Source: Ophioderma brevispina
Taxonomy: Eukaryota; Echinodermata; Ophiuroidea; Amphilepidida; Ophiodermatidae
Direction of reading: 5' to 3'
DNA: 64,000 nt
NCBI GenBank assembly: GCA_023653785.1
Contig: JAMKCH010007174.1
Span: 1-64,000 of the forward strand
A program made the position numbers and the translations under genes. Below are positions 35,636 to 49,507 of this stretch, piece by piece; the stretch's first letter is position 1, and each line of letters begins with the position of its first letter. Under the pieces are notes generated by a model, which worked only from the letters and a program-made list of their open reading frames with translations, was not told the origin of the DNA and searched no databases.

Positions 35636-36064
35636 ATGTCGAATAAGAGTTGGGTGAAAAACCTGTTTCCAATCTGCCTCAGCCTCAAAGCGGGTCATGT
35701 TAGAAGCGTCCGTATCATGGATACACATGGCCCCCAGATCAGCATACTCAGTTGAATAAATCCTCCGAGAAGCTGTGTGGTGTGTCCCTAAAATGGGCAC
35801 CAAACATACAACTTACCTGTCAAACAGGTGTCCCTGGAATGTTATTGTTTTGGGTTTACGAAGATGTCTGCAAATTGTTTCTGTTACACTGCCAATTTGG
35901 TGTATGGAGATCAGTAATAATCACAACATACGACTATATGCTGACAATTTTGTTATCCAACTGCACACTCAGATGAGAATGCTACTTATCGGATAAATTT
36001 TTAGGTTTGTGTGTGTTTAGCCCTTAAAGCAATATTGAACTAAAATAATGCAAGTTAAAACTTG

Positions 36065-36370
36065 CAAAATCCCCCTGAGAGAAAATATGCAAATGAGCTA
36101 ATAATAGGCACAAATTGTGACGACTCTTGCATTATTATTACTTGCATGCACCGCTAACCCATACCAAGTTGTGTCAATTTTGACATTGGTATCTGGCAGA
36201 AGTTCACCTTTTTAGTAATGAGCCAATCAGAGCAAATATGCAAATAAGATCATTAATATGTGCAATGACACAGTGCATGGATATTACCTGCATGCACCAA
36301 TACTCCCATACCATGTTTCATAAAATTTGGACATTGCATGGGATCTGGTAGAAGTTTACCATTTTAATCA
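36065..36370. repeat. Two tandem ~147-bp units with ATGCAAAT octamers
   Basis: Unit 1 (about 36070-36215) and unit 2 (about 36218-36365) share AATATGCAAAT(G/A)AG, TTAC(T/C)TGCATGCACC, CCCATACCA.GTT and ATCTGG(C/T)AGAAGTT(C/T)ACC. The ATGCAAAT octamer occurs once per unit, near 36087 and 36238. Confidence 0.65.
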
Positions 36371-36374
36371 ACCA

Positions 36375-39300
36375 AACCAAAATGGAACACACACAGACAC
36401 AAAAATTTGGCCGATTAGATTTGTTTTTGGTAGTTGTTAATACCCTGCATATATTAAAGCTTCAAGTTGTTTTGACCCGGGGATTTCGATAGCAGGCAAG
36501 AAAATCTGAAGGGAGGATTCACCAGTGTGCAACCATCACACACATTTAACATTTAACTTGCTCTCACTCCTTCCGTTTCTCGTTCCCACTCTTTTCCGTC
36601 ATCCCTTTTATGGCTTTCCTTTTCGCCAAATTCCCACTTTCCCAGTTTCTGGTAGCTTACATCTGAATTTTCCAATTAGACTTGTCTGGGGGGAATATGC
36701 CTCCCTCTATCGTTACGCTACTAACGTAACATGTGAAGTCCAGACAGAACAGAGTGCAGATTCAAACAATGCCATTGCTACAAACAAGTGTGTGGAATGA
36801 TCATTTGGTATTTCTTTCCCTCAGATAAGGAGAAGGAATGTGTTTCAGAAGAAGAACAGGAAGTGGCAGTCCACATTCAAGCTGTGCTGTGATTGCACTT
36901 GCAGTGCCTAACATGAGGGGAGGGACAGGGGCCCCCTTGTGGGAATTCTTTACCCCCTCTCCCCCCCCCCCCTGGAATTAGTGATTTTCAGCATGTGTGC
37001 CAATTTACAGTGAAAAACCACTAGGTATATACAGGCCGTCTAAAACAAAATGGTACAATCAGAAAAAAAAAATTGGTTAAATAGAAATTCATAATTAATC
37101 ACCTCTTACTTGGTATAATTTTAAGAACCAAAGACCAGGCTTTCCAATGAGTGTTTGTTTTAGCTTATTTGATTTTGTCAATCCAGAGATAGAATCAATT
37201 TAGTGCGATTATACCAAAATCGATTTTTGTGCCACTTGTATTGAATGGGAGAGTGCTTCGCCCCAGTTAATGCCATGCTGTGTGGAAGCTCACAAAAGAT
37301 TGCAACTGAAGAGAAACAAACACATATTAAGTAAACAAAAGAAGTCTAGTTTTATCGACACACGTTTAATAATCAAAATAATCAGGTCAATGATAACTAT
37401 TTCTGTTCTATAATAATAAGCAAATATTCATGCATCGGCAATGAAAATGGAACTTTGAATTTATTACAAAAATTGGTAGTTGTAAAAATCTGCCAGAAGG
37501 AATGTAATGCAAACCAAAATAAACATTCCAAATCCAACAAAGAAATGGTTTAAAAATTTCACTACGTTGTGCAGTACTAATTGTTGAGTCAACAAAAATG
37601 TGAAATTGGAAGCAAAGTCTCAAAGTGTTGGTAGGAATTGACGCTTCAGCGACTTCAAGATCATAAAAAACTCTCTCCTCCACGGTTGTGCTGTACGCCA
37701 GCTGTACGCTCATGGTTCTCTCCTATATTCTAACAACAACAGTATGTCGAATGTTATCACTTATCTTAAAGTCAGAACTACTGAAGATAATTTCCACCAT
37801 ACGTAAGCTGTTTTCGTATCTTTTAGGAGTTCTTTACGACGTTTATATCCCGGGTAAAGATTTTCAATCTGTTCAAGTGTGAATAACTTATGTTAACAAT
37901 TTCGTTCCACCATTTCATCAACCGAAAGTGGCACCAAAACTCGATTTTTGTGTCGCAGTAAATGGAGTTATCTCTCGGATTGAAAATAAGCACAATGCGC
38001 TGAAACAAAAATCCTGGAAAAGCCTGGTCTTTTTCTTACGTGCTGTACAAAATGACCTTATTATTGGTGAGATATCCATTGAACAAAAACATCGGTTTTT
38101 GCTTGTCCCCCTTTTTTGGAACCGGGCTGTATGCACTAAACAAACGTTAATATGGTTCCCCCTTTCCTACCCCTAAAAAAAACAATACGCACTGTGTGCT
38201 GTCCATGGTGCTTGCTTGATAAAACCAACTGTACCTAGGTTGAACTATTACCCAAGTATACTTTGTAAACTAGAAGTACAAAGTAAGTAATCAATAAACT
38301 CGCACACAAGTCTCCCGTACAATTAAAATGCCTGGTATTGTCGGACTTATATGACAATAATTGTTTATCAGTGTAAGAGATTGTTATGGTGTGCCGTTAA
38401 TGCGATTTGTTCTTAAATCGCATGTAATAGACTGGCTTAAGAGTGTATTGCACGTTTTGTGGTAATTGCTGCGCAGTGCATCAATTAAATTACTTTGTAC
38501 TTCGAAGTTAATGCAGTTATAGTTTTTTTTTATATCCTCTAAAATGTCACTTGCAAAGTCCACATCAGCAGTGGATATGGTGTGAGTATATAATTTCTAA
38601 ATTACCTATGATCACTTGCATTTCTACTAGTGACTCATTACAAAAATGAAGCCCGGTTATAGAAGCATGTCAAATGAGGGAGAAATATTGTCACGTACCA
38701 GGTATAGCGTAGCCCAGAACAGAAGGCACAATTAAAATAACTCAATGGCGGGTGGAAAGAAAAGGGGAGAGCTCTTAGGAAGAACTATGCCAAGTTCTTC
38801 CTGTCTCCGATAAATCAAAAAATGCACTACAAAATAAACTGAACTATGGAAACAAAATGTATGAACGTTTCCTCTTTCGGAGTAACAACAATTATTTATA
38901 AATTAAACATTCAACTAAGCGTGGTGAGTGTAACTGATGCAAATCATAAATTTAACATCATCATGCACTTAAAAACTCAACAAGCACACGTAATTCTTTC
39001 AAAATAAATAAAGTCTGAATTTTAAATTAAGTGCCAAATAAATTGACTTGACAAAACCGTGCAAGGAGATCAGCAAAGAATCATAGGTAAATCCCATGTT
39101 GTAGATCAAAGATTAAAACTGTTTCTGATCTTCCTTACCACAGTAGACTGTACCCCGTCTCGGCTCTGTCTCTTGGTTTAGAGCGCACTTGGTTATAAAA
39201 GATAATGCTATAAACTAAAAACTGAGGACTTGTAGGCTGACGTCCCCAAGCGGAAGTACTGTCAACCAACTTGTCACAGAACGTTGAATTGCACAGGGCT

Positions 39301-42300
39301 CCTGGAATTAGTAACACTAGGTAGGGATTAGCACGCCAGCGACTGTACGAATATGTAGGGAACTGTCTCAAGCAGTATCGATTCACAAGTATCGTGACCG
39401 CATTACCTTGTGCACATCTCGTTTAATTTGAATGCTAGCCGGGGGACCATGGATACGACACAACAGGTGGTGTCAATGGCAGGCGACTTATAGGTCTCAT
39501 TAATCGATTGAACGCGACCGCAGCTAATTGAATAGTCCTTTTGACAGTGCATGAATTAATTATGCAGAATACAGTTTTCATTTTCGGCTTTGTGATCTTT
39601 ATGGTACATACATTGTTTCTAGAACACCCGATCAGAGTGGGGCCCAATATGGAAAATAAACAATAACAATAAAAAGAAAAAGACGGGGAAGAGAAGCTGA
39701 GAAATCAGAAATTGTCCTTGGGATTTCTTCCTGTTTTTTGTTTGTTTGTGGGTTGGTTGGTTGGTTGTAGTATTTTCATTATTAGGATGGGGATCATTGA
39801 AAACTAAATAGGTACAGGCCCGCGCGCCCGGTAAAAGCCGTTAGCGTCGGGGGAAATTCTCCCCCTCTCCCATGTGGTCAGACCACTGCCGAGCTGAAAA
39901 CCGTTACCCATTTATAAGGGTTTTTGCAGAAAAATGAGGTACCGACTTGTGATCTCCACCATGTGTGAACTTCGACCTATGTGTTGTGCCGGTGGACCAG
40001 ATTGTTTCTGGCACAGGTCAGTAGTTCTACGCAAATTGACCTATATATACTTTGCCCATTTGGGGTCACTCTAAACCCGGATAACAAAAGTCAGACTATC
40101 AGGCTAATTAGGACCCATTAGCCCCCCCCCTCCCCCCCCCCCCCACCGGGCACCCCACTTGGAAGTGACGCGTATGTAAGTCTGGTTTCAAGCCATCGTG
40201 GTCACCCAAACACCCCAATATTGTGGGTTTTTTTGCATTCGCCCAATGACCCCATATTTGGGAAAATTTTGCACTGTCACCCAAAGACCTATTTTTGGGA
40301 AAAAAAAAACTCAACAAAAGATCCCATTTTGGTAAAATTTTGAATATTTGTACTCGGACAACCCCTATTTTGGGGTAATTGGCTAACTATCACTAATTGC
40401 ACCTATTTTTTAGCAGTTCTCTGTCACCCGAATGCCTTGGGTTGGAAGCACAGCATAACAACCCTATCCATTTCATCTGTGACGTTCCCCACAACCCCGG
40501 TACCGGTAATCAGCCCATATGCCATTAAAGTATAACGAAATGCATAAGACGGACAGAAGGCAGATCTGTTTAGTGATATAGATATCTGAGGATTATCTAT
40601 ACGAGCAATGATAAAAATTGTCTTATCAAGCTCAAGGCTTCATTTAAGATGCATGAGGCGCATAGGTTATTGAAATGCGAATATATAGAATGGAGATCTT
40701 TCTTCAATATGACAAACTATACAAAAAATGATTCTATACCGGAACGTAGATGAACATAAATTCACGACAAGCCGGGGTTTCAGGATATTTGACTGATAAG
40801 AATATAATAATAATACATACACTAGTAGTACTATAATTGATTAGAGTTTCAAATAAAAAATGCATCATCATAAAGTCAAATAAAACATTAAACCGAGAAA
40901 GAAATCGTGACTGGGGAGGCCATGCATGCCCTGGCACAAACACTGCCGCCAAACAACAATGGGCGCGTGCGACAACCGGGTTGGTCAACAGCCGCAGTCA
41001 GTTCCAGGGCCGTTTTAAAAATCCTGCGAAAAAATTAAAGCCGTCCACTGATAGGTCGGCTAAGGTTCTCTTAACGCACAACGGCCGTCGAGAGACAGTG
41101 CGAGTATACCAGAACCCCATGTGTTTTGACTAAATGTTTGTGGCGGAGTACTTCCCCCGACCTGGGGAGATTGGAGACGTTTTACCTACAGATTCGGAGG
41201 GTCAACGGATATGGGTTGAAAGAGTCAGTTTAATTTTGCAGTCGCTTAGCGCTTTCATCACGTGGACCCGAGGGAGGTCTATACACAGGGTGGTGTTAGC
41301 CCGCAGAACCAGAAAAAGATCTGATGGAAACAAATTAAATTAACTTTACCGTAAACTCATTCCCTTAAACACTTAATAAAAATTATTCTGAATCAAAAAA
41401 CAATCAAGCACTGGTTGATTAAGAAACCAAAGTTTAACAGTCAAACTTGTGTGGTGAAACCCTCACAAATCCAATCACCCCAAAATGTTAAAACAGACGG
41501 ATTTTAAAATAAGGACAAATTAACATATAAAGTTAATAAAAGTCATGGTTTATAGGGGCATCAACACGCTGGCATTTTATCTTACCACACCGCCATTAAT
41601 AAAAGTACATTGAGAAAAATTGTCCTCACTTTGTGAATTATGGCACGAAAGAAGATTATGCCAGTCAAATTTTATTATTTAGACAAATCTTCCATGCTTG
41701 AGTAACGTAGAATCAAAACTGGTAACAAAACTGGGAATATATAGCCTACTTATTCCATTGAGACGAAACAAATAGAGAAATATTCAATGGGTAAATTGCA
41801 AAAATAACAGTCTTCAGATAAAATTAAACCCTTTGAAAACTGGCGGCCAGATATATGTCCTCACCAGTCGCCAATATTTACACTAGCGGCCAGTATACGG
41901 TCTTTCAATGGTGTTTTGTTTTACAAACACCCTAGGTCGGTTACCATGACCTGTCATCAGTGAAATTTGACCTCCAGTGTTTAATTTAGCTCCAGCAGAT
42001 GTTTTGTCAGTGCTTGGCTGAATTATACATTGCGACCCGTGTGGCATTAGGTGCTTTTATCGGACTATATCGGTGGTGTTTCGGTGTTGCTGTTCGCTGG
42101 CAATCTGGCGCAGAAGAGGAAAATGACTGCCAAGGAAGTACTGGACGGATCCATATGAGAGATTATCATAATAGTGATGATTTTGAGTCTGAAGTGATCA
42201 GAGGATGACAAATATGGGGCTGAACGGTATAAAGAGATCCTGTTGGGTACATGATGAGTGACATGGAATGATGGGAAAAGCTGGGGGTCATGCGTGGGGC

Positions 42301-44845
42301 TGTTAAATACACATGCTCCCCTCCCCGGGTTGGACTAGGAACAAAGCAGGTTTTACGGAACGCCGTTTCACTCCATTGAACAATCCTGCGACCCTGTGAA
42401 AATCATGTATTGTAAACATTATTTTGTTTACAAATACTTGATATTTGCATTGTTAAAGCATTCGTATGCAACCCACAGATGTGCATTAACACAAGTAACA
42501 TGCAGGGCAGGGGGTCAGTGTGGGAGTTACCGGACCTACTTGGGGAGGTCAGGGTTCAAAGGGTAAAATTCAATCATTAGAATGTCAACCGAACTTCATA
42601 TACCAAAACTCAAAGGCTATCTCAACAGTTTGTTAAACTATATGGAGAGAAAAATTAACAAGGCCTATACAAATATCGTAATTCCCAGTTTGAATAAAGG
42701 AAAACCCTAGAAATGAACTCTATAGACCCGACAACAAAAATCTACATAAAATTATAATTTGGGTGCAAAATAGAATAACGAAAATTACAATTCAAAATCA
42801 AGATTTGCAGAAAAAACTAGTCTGTAAAAGAGGATCAATGTTAATTTTTAACGCAAAGCAACATCAAATAAATATTTTGATCATTGGCCAAAATCTTAGT
42901 AGCACCCAAAAACTGGATTTAGGCTCAATATCCAATAAACTTTCAAATCTATAGAATCTTAAACTAAACAGATTGACAGTTTAAAATATATTACAACAAA
43001 TGACATGGCGATTCGGTCTGAGCCAACTCACAAGCAAATATGACACATTGAAATAGATTCGACACAATAAGTTCTTAAACGTTCAGATTCCCGTTGTTTG
43101 TTTATGTCCTGTCAAATCTTTCACTATAATGCACGTACAAACTTGGTTTGGTCCTCATCATTTTATGGATGGTAAACGGACTTCAGACAAACTCTTGTGA
43201 TTACCAGACTAAAGTTTTCATCACGGAATAGATGATCAACAACAGGAAATCGGTTGATCACAGATATCTACGGTGATTATTTTACCCGACTAAACTAAAC
43301 TACAGCAAAGGACTGTGATATTTTACACCCACCTATCAATTAAACAAAAACTTATCTAAAACAAAAACTATGGGAGCGCTAACATAAACTAAATTTAAAA
43401 CAGAAGAGCAGTCATCACAACAAGTATCAGAGATACGTCCATCAGATAGTCAGCAATCGCGAGGTGTCCACCTATTTCCTGGTGGCACAGGATTTGTTGA
43501 TCAAGCAATCATGAATAAAACATACTCAAAGGCCCAACTTGACCAATCCTAAGCAACCAAAAAAGTTCCCGCCGCAGAAAAAACGGGTTTCCTAACCCAT
43601 CAGTTAGATCCGATCTTGTTCCTCAATTGAATATTCAAATAACAAAAACACAAACAGTACAATGCTAACAAAGAAAATGGATCACCCTGAATGTTAAGAC
43701 TGTGAGATCCCACGCGCCGCAAGCTCCAGCATACAGCTAAAGGATGTTTACACATAGGACAACACTGAGACAGCGTATCAGAAAAATCAGGATAACACAA
43801 CCAGGATTCGTTACACAACGACCGCGCAAGTACTATCGCCAAAGGGAATTCCATGCTCGCTACACAAATTTACGTATTGACATTTTCCGACCCGACATGC
43901 CTGTTTTAGGCCATGATCATCTGTCAACTCTGCACCAAAGATATTATATTAGAGTCAAAAAGACTTAATTTTATAGCCAGGACTTGGAACAAGGATCCAA
44001 AGTTCTCATTCTAGGCAAGGGAACTTCATAACACCATCAAATAAAATCAAAAGAAAACGGGCCACTATGGCGTGACAATAAAATGAAATTGTGCCTTTTT
44101 TTCATCAGGATATTCCAATATGATAACAAATATTCATACAAATTTGCAGCATACAAGATATTATGGACATACATACAGTTGAGAGAATCAAGATAATTAT
44201 TGATGATAATAATAATACAGATTTGTCAATTCCAATCCTGCATACATATGGAAATATAATGCATGGCTTTGAACCAAGGAAATCACCAATTCATTAACCT
44301 GCAGAATGATTAAAAACATGTAAATATTCTGTATAGTTAATAATGATATAGCCGGAAGTACATCCGGGCATTTGGCCAAAATATGCTTAGCAACAACGTG
44401 CATAAAAACACAAATCATTCAATACGCACTGAAAGCACAGTGTGTACTCACGACTTGTTTTATTTTGAGCACTTTGTTTTCACCGTGAAATGGGGATTCC
44501 CTGGGCTTTCCCTGGTTTGTCTTCCTTTGCGGTGAAGCGTGTGACTTCAGTCCCGCTCCTGGCCATTGGTGAATGCATATTTGTACCATGATTCACAAGG
44601 CTACTTCCATTTGTTTCGATTGCGTAAAGGCTCAGTCACACAGCAGATTTTTTGCTAGAAGTAACCACTTCCAGACTGCTAAAGGCAGAGAAGAACCAGT
44701 AGCATCCCACAAATGCTTGCTTCAATGGACGTTTTTGTACAGGTAGTAATGTGAATAGTTAGAGATGAAACATGGGCTAAATTAACAGTGACAGATCACA
44801 AACTTACATTTAAGAATTTTCATCTATAACGCTTACCCAGACTAC
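36375..44845. other. Long intergenic stretch, no gene or element resolved
   Basis: No frame over about 105 codons and no recognisable protein family. Near 36905-36995 is a C-run-bounded fragment (GGGGGCCCCC..., GGAATTCTT, ATTAGTGATTT) that resembles the middle of the hAT MITE at 54315-54500. At 40110-40440 lies a C-run-bounded repeat (GGGCACCCC, repeated TTTTGGG(A/T)AAATTTTG). GGTT simple repeats occur at about 39752-39769. A possible splice acceptor (TTTCTTTCCCTCAG, 36810-36823) precedes a 22-codon frame rich in Glu, too short to call an exon. Confidence 0.45.
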
Positions 44846-44848
44846 CTG

Positions 44849-45379
44849 CTACAACCATTCTCCCTTGAAGGCCCAATGCATGTGGGAAGCTACTGATATC
44901 TTTCTATTGCTAGAGACTGGCAGATTGGCCATTTTTAGAAACATGAGAAGTTTTTCTTTTTCATGTTTGTTGTGCGCCAGGTATGGGACGGATCTGTACA
45001 GTCTTCTGCAGTTTGTGTGGTCCGGGAGCATGTGGCGGAATTTGAAAAACCACTGCCACAAATTTTTTCTTGCAGCTTAAAAAAAAAATTGGGGGGTTTT
45101 TGACTCAGGGACGGTAGGCATGAACACATAAGCGGTTTGGATGCGGTAGCCAATGAGTTCCACGCGCATCATGAGTGTGTGTGCAGTTGGAAGTGTCGGC
45201 AATGACTTGCTCAAGTGGGAGAGCAAGATGTCAGCCAATAACATGTTAAATCCGCGATTACACTCGCTGACCACAGAAAATAAGCCGCCTACTTGCAATC
45301 TTGATAGCAAACATGCCACAACTTTGCGTCGTTGTTCAAGGTCTGCGATGAGCGCGGACTGTGAAACAAGTGGTGTCAC
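44849..45379 (-). other. Unassigned open frames, weak coding candidate
   Basis: Two minus-strand frames overlap here. One of 100 codons (45077-45379) has a varied, globular-looking composition (for example LLSRLQVGGLFSVVSECNRG and LMMRVELIGYRIQTAYVFMP). One of 70 codons (44849-45061) contains CRRLYRSVPYLAHNKHEK. I recognise neither. No convincing splice sites link them and the first ends in a poly-Phe run over a poly-A tract. It could be an exon pair, a decayed transposase, or chance. Confidence 0.2.
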
Positions 45380-45384
45380 CGATT

Positions 45385-46318
45385 AAACATGCTGATCTTG
45401 TTGATTTTTATGATGCTGTGGCTACTGTCAGGAAAATCGCAGAACGATAACAGTCTATAGCCGATTTTGAAAGAAATGTGGTCTTGGGAAGATGTTGGGT
45501 AAGGAGCCGTCTTCTGTGTGAATGTACCTTTAGCTCTGAAAAAAATGTTAAGCTTTTTCAATAAAACCTGAAATTCATCCACTACAGGTGTAAACACATG
45601 GTGAGAAGTAGGTCTTGAAAATGACAACCCAACGGGCAAATACTGGCACTGCACCATATTGCAATCTGCAAACTGAATTTCTAGGGCTAGGATACTGAAT
45701 TATAGCCACGTTGTTTTTTAAAACAATTACCAAAATGAGATGAAAGTCTACAGAAGGAAAAGACGTGCATTTAATGTCAATCAAACTAAATGATATTGCC
45801 ACAATATCAAATTCAAGGATACCTTGTTTGTAATGTTAAGTAGACAATAAGGCCAAGGAAAAAAAACAAGTTTGTCTCAGAGAGCACAAGTTCTTTAAAA
45901 GTAGGTTTTTAGTGCATTTTTTTAAGGTTTTACTAACATGAAAATTTGTAAAAAAACAAATTCTAAAAAAAGGCAAATTCGGCGCAAAAATAAAGGTGGT
46001 CAAAATGCATAGAATTTTTTTTTAAATACCACATTCACATTAGCTTTTTGTAAATAATAAAAAAAACAACGCATTCACATTTGTTTTTCGGCATATATTC
46101 TGAGACAACTTGTTTCTTTTGGCCTATTTGAATTATATACACAACATATAAATTAAGTCATTAAACATCAACTCAAAAGGAACACATGTAAGACAGACGT
46201 TATTATAATTACAATTTCTAACATTAAGCTTAATACATATAAATAGACAAAATAAAAAAAGAATATTTGCATAACACCTTATGGAATGCTGTACAAATTA
46301 TGAGTCAAATATCAAAGG
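45385..46318. other. Intergenic AT-rich stretch
   Basis: No gene or repeat boundary noticed. Around 46015-46090 ACATTCACATT(A/T)G(C/T)TTTT occurs twice. Confidence 0.45.
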
Positions 46319-46323
46319 CTTAA

Positions 46324-46674
46324 AGAGACATGAGATTTCCAGAAAGAAGCACCCCCAATTTTTGTCGAACCCCGTTTTTGCATATTTGGAATGCGTACCA
46401 ATGTATTAGATCGTACATGAAGTGAATTAGCCGAATACGCCGTCTTTATGTAATAAGATGATGATTTAGTACTTTCTGTCGTGCACGACAGAAAGTCAAA
46501 GCATGGTTTTCTATGGGGACGATTGCGATAGCAGGCAAGTTCAAAACAAGGTTTGCGGGTTTTCTTTTTGTACTTGTTTGTTCAATAAACCTTCGAAACA
46601 TTCTCGGTAGGTGGTCTACGACCGATCCAGTGAAAATTGAGAGAAATTTGTATCCTCCAAAAATCTCATGTCAC
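46324..46674. mobile_element. TTAA-flanked MITE, subfamily C'', with a perfect 26-bp palindrome
   Basis: TTAA lies at 46320-46323 and 46675-46678. Termini AGAGACATGAGATTTCC and AAAAATCTCATGTCAC are inverted repeats. The interior matches the complement of 35009-35330. At 46471-46496 a perfect palindrome spans ACTTTCTGTCGTG and its exact complement. Confidence 0.9.
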
Positions 46675-46893
46675 TTAAATCGGGAAATGTCAACAAATTT
46701 TCTCCTGGAGCACTCAAACAGAATATACCTCATCTCAGAGTTTAAAGTTTTCTTCCCCAAATGGAAATAAGAAAATATTATTTCCCTTAATATAAGGGAC
46801 CATGCTACTGTAATACAACTAAAACAGCCTGAAGGGTGTTCTTCAGAGTTTGGTTGGTTTACCATGCAATTTCCAAAAAAGTGCGATTATTAG

Positions 46894-47032
46894 TTATGAG
46901 GTTCAGCGTCGATATGGTATGGGAAATACCATGCGTGAATTGTCATACTGGGTGAAGCCAAAGGCTGAACCCATGCAGTATGACACTGAGCGCATGGTAT
47001 TTCCCATACCATATCGACGCTGAACCTCATAA
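46894..47032. repeat. Long hairpin (foldback) element
   Basis: The outer 42 bases (TTATGAGGTTCAGCGTCGAT... to ...ATACCATGCG) recur perfectly inverted at the right end (...CGCTGAACCTCATAA). The inner arms continue with GTCATACTG and an apical GAAGCC-AAA-GGCTGAA stem. Total 139 bp. A transcript from either strand would fold into one stem. It may be a MITE or a hairpin RNA precursor; no target duplication was seen. Confidence 0.85.
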
Positions 47033-47039
47033 TGAATTT

Positions 47040-49120
47040 ATCATACCACTAAAATTAATTAATATAATTAGGAGATTAATTTTGTCATTTTAAAAGTGTG
47101 TTTTCATGTTTTTTTAACACTTTACTTGTAAATAAAGCTCGGCTCACATGTACTCCACCATTCCGATAATGGTTTATTCCAAAGTATTGTATGCCTCAGA
47201 TACGCGGTCATCGACCTAATATTTTTCTGTATTGGTTAGTAGGCACGTACGGTACGCAGTCATTGACATAATACAGGAAATACGAGGAACGCGGCTCCTT
47301 TTATGTTTCACTTAAAACTACTTGATGGTATGATAATAGCTCTGATTGTTCATCTCCTGCTATAGGGTATCAAATTAACAACAACCTCTTCTAGCCCCAC
47401 TTTGGGGTATCAAATTCAGTTTAGATTGTGCCTGGTCCAGTGAGGCAAAGAGAAAATCAATACATGTCAGCAAAATGGCCATATGGTGTTACATTGCTTA
47501 CAGCAAAAAAGTTGTTTTTTTTTCCTTATAGAATGGTGTTTATTCTTTTCATGAAAACAGATCCCACAAGGTATATAATTTTTGAAAAATTGGTCCTGTT
47601 ACAGATATATTTTCACCAAAAACTGGTCCCAATAAGGGTATACCTATAAGGGAATACGTATTCTTCAATGAAAATGGGAACCTCTGAAACAATCATGGCT
47701 ACCCAGCAAAACCCTGAACACCCCCACTCCAGATTAACTGCAATAGGGTAGATTCCAAGCCTTATCAATATACAATATTAATACATGTATAAACATTTCA
47801 TAGAACTGGTACATCTCAGTGTGATTCAATAAAAAACCCTACATTCAGAAAATAAAAATAATAAAAATATTTACGAATATTTTTGCTCACATGTTTGCTT
47901 TGGTATAAGAGAGGATAGAAACAGTTTTCAAAAATGTGTATTGGTGCATTTTGGACCTTTGGAGGAAGAGGTTATGGCCTATTTTGCTGATAGACTTAAA
48001 ATCCTGTTTTGGGGCCGATTTGAGCCAAACCAAAATGTATCGTTTACATAGAGTATTATGGTCTTCATCAGTGATTCGAGTAAACATTTAACACCAAATT
48101 TTGTCAAACAATAGTAGGGTAATATTGCAAGGTTTAAAATTAATATCCCAGAGATTACAAAATAAAATGCCGAGTGAAAAAATGTTAATTTCCCAAGTAG
48201 AAAGTTCAAGATCTCTGGTGTAAGAACACAGTTTTCTTTGATCAGCAAGATTTCCCTTCATGGTTTTTTAACCTACAACGAAATTGGGAGCAAAAGTGAA
48301 ACCAAGTGTTGTATTCAGCTGGAAAAAACATTGCAATAACTGAATTTAAATTTACTTTTCCCAATTTTTTCCCGAAACCTTCATCTTTATGTTCTTCTCA
48401 TAATTAGGGCCAAAAAATGTATTTGTGCAAAATAATTACCTTAGAGATGTAACAAAATCTCTGAGCAGTTTTTCTTATGTCCATGAACTGAGACATTGAT
48501 ATGGAGTGATTTTCAATACTGACTTCTTTAATGATGGAAAAAATGATTTAATTTGTTGAGATATTTTTTACTTAAATTATGTTACACAATAGACCGTTTA
48601 TTAAAACTGATATGTTTTTGTCAAGAGAAATCGATACCAACTGAATTTGAATGTTGTGACTTGTCTTTGCTATAAGAGTTACGGTACAAACGTCGGTGTC
48701 ATTCTCCTCGCTCACTCTTTCTCCGCATTGTAGGCTAAAAGTGGCCAAACAGAATTTTTAGGGCTTCCCGCAAATTGGACATAGTTTCTGAACCCAGAGT
48801 AGAAAGACACCAAATAAAAATCTTCTGATAGTCTGTTTATTCCCGTAAACAACCAAAGCAACATTCAAGCAAAATTGATTTTAACCTTTCAAGAAAAAAT
48901 CTTTTCTGAATGTTAGGGTTTTTTATTGACTCCACACTGTTAGATTTGTAGCACTTTCACAAGAACAAAGGACCAAATGAACAGAGCAGACAAAAGCAGC
49001 AGTGGATTCAATATATAATAACCAAACCAACCAAACATTGGTTAAGTATGTACCACCCTAAGATGCTCAATTTCAGACTAAGTTTTCAGTTCCAAACCGA
49101 CTTGCCATTTGAAGCCTTGT
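47040..49120. other. Intergenic stretch, no gene supported
   Basis: TACGC(G/A)GTCAT(C/T)GAC.TAATA is repeated near 47199 and 47255, and GGGTATCAAATT near 47367 and 47406. No other structure noticed. Confidence 0.45.
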
Positions 49121-49126
49121 ATTTAA

Positions 49127-49503
49127 AGGGGCATTTCGTGATCCACAACCTCGTCCCCCCCCCCCCCTCCGCCCCCCCCCCCGACTTAACCAAAAAAGGA
49201 TTCGCATTTTCCCTATCATCCGAACCGTTAGCCTCAGTATTCCACGTGAATACCTACTCTTACGTGCAAATTCGTCCGATCTTAAGAAATTCGCAATTTT
49301 ATATTTCCTGTCCGTAAACGGCAGAAAATTACCACACAGTGCCTATGGGAGACCGTGGGAACAACAATTGCTTCATAATAAACAACCGCAAGAGAGAGTA
49401 TCGGGGGATTGGTCGGGATAACCTCAAACTTTGTGAAATGCTTTTCTCAGGATATCCAGTGAACATGAACAAAACGTAGGTTTTAAATCACGAATGGCAC
49501 CTT
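49127..49503. mobile_element. TTAA-flanked MITE, subfamily G
   Basis: TTAA lies at 49123-49126 and 49504-49507. Termini AGGGGCATTTCGTGATCC and (complement) AAGGTGCCATTCGTGATT are inverted. A run of C lies just inside the left end. Its right TTAA is also the left TTAA of the next element. Confidence 0.8.
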
Positions 49504-49507
49504 TTAA

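Noticed and set aside
36525..36900. Possible two-exon gene end (91-codon frame plus a 22-codon frame after TTTCTTTCCCTCAG)
   Set aside because: No donor site joins the frames, length is too short, and there is no recognisable domain.
38176..44440. LTR retrotransposon suggested by AATACGCACTG at both ~38187 and ~44422
   Set aside because: The shared stretch is only about 12 bases, with no longer direct repeat, primer-binding site, or gag-pol motifs between.
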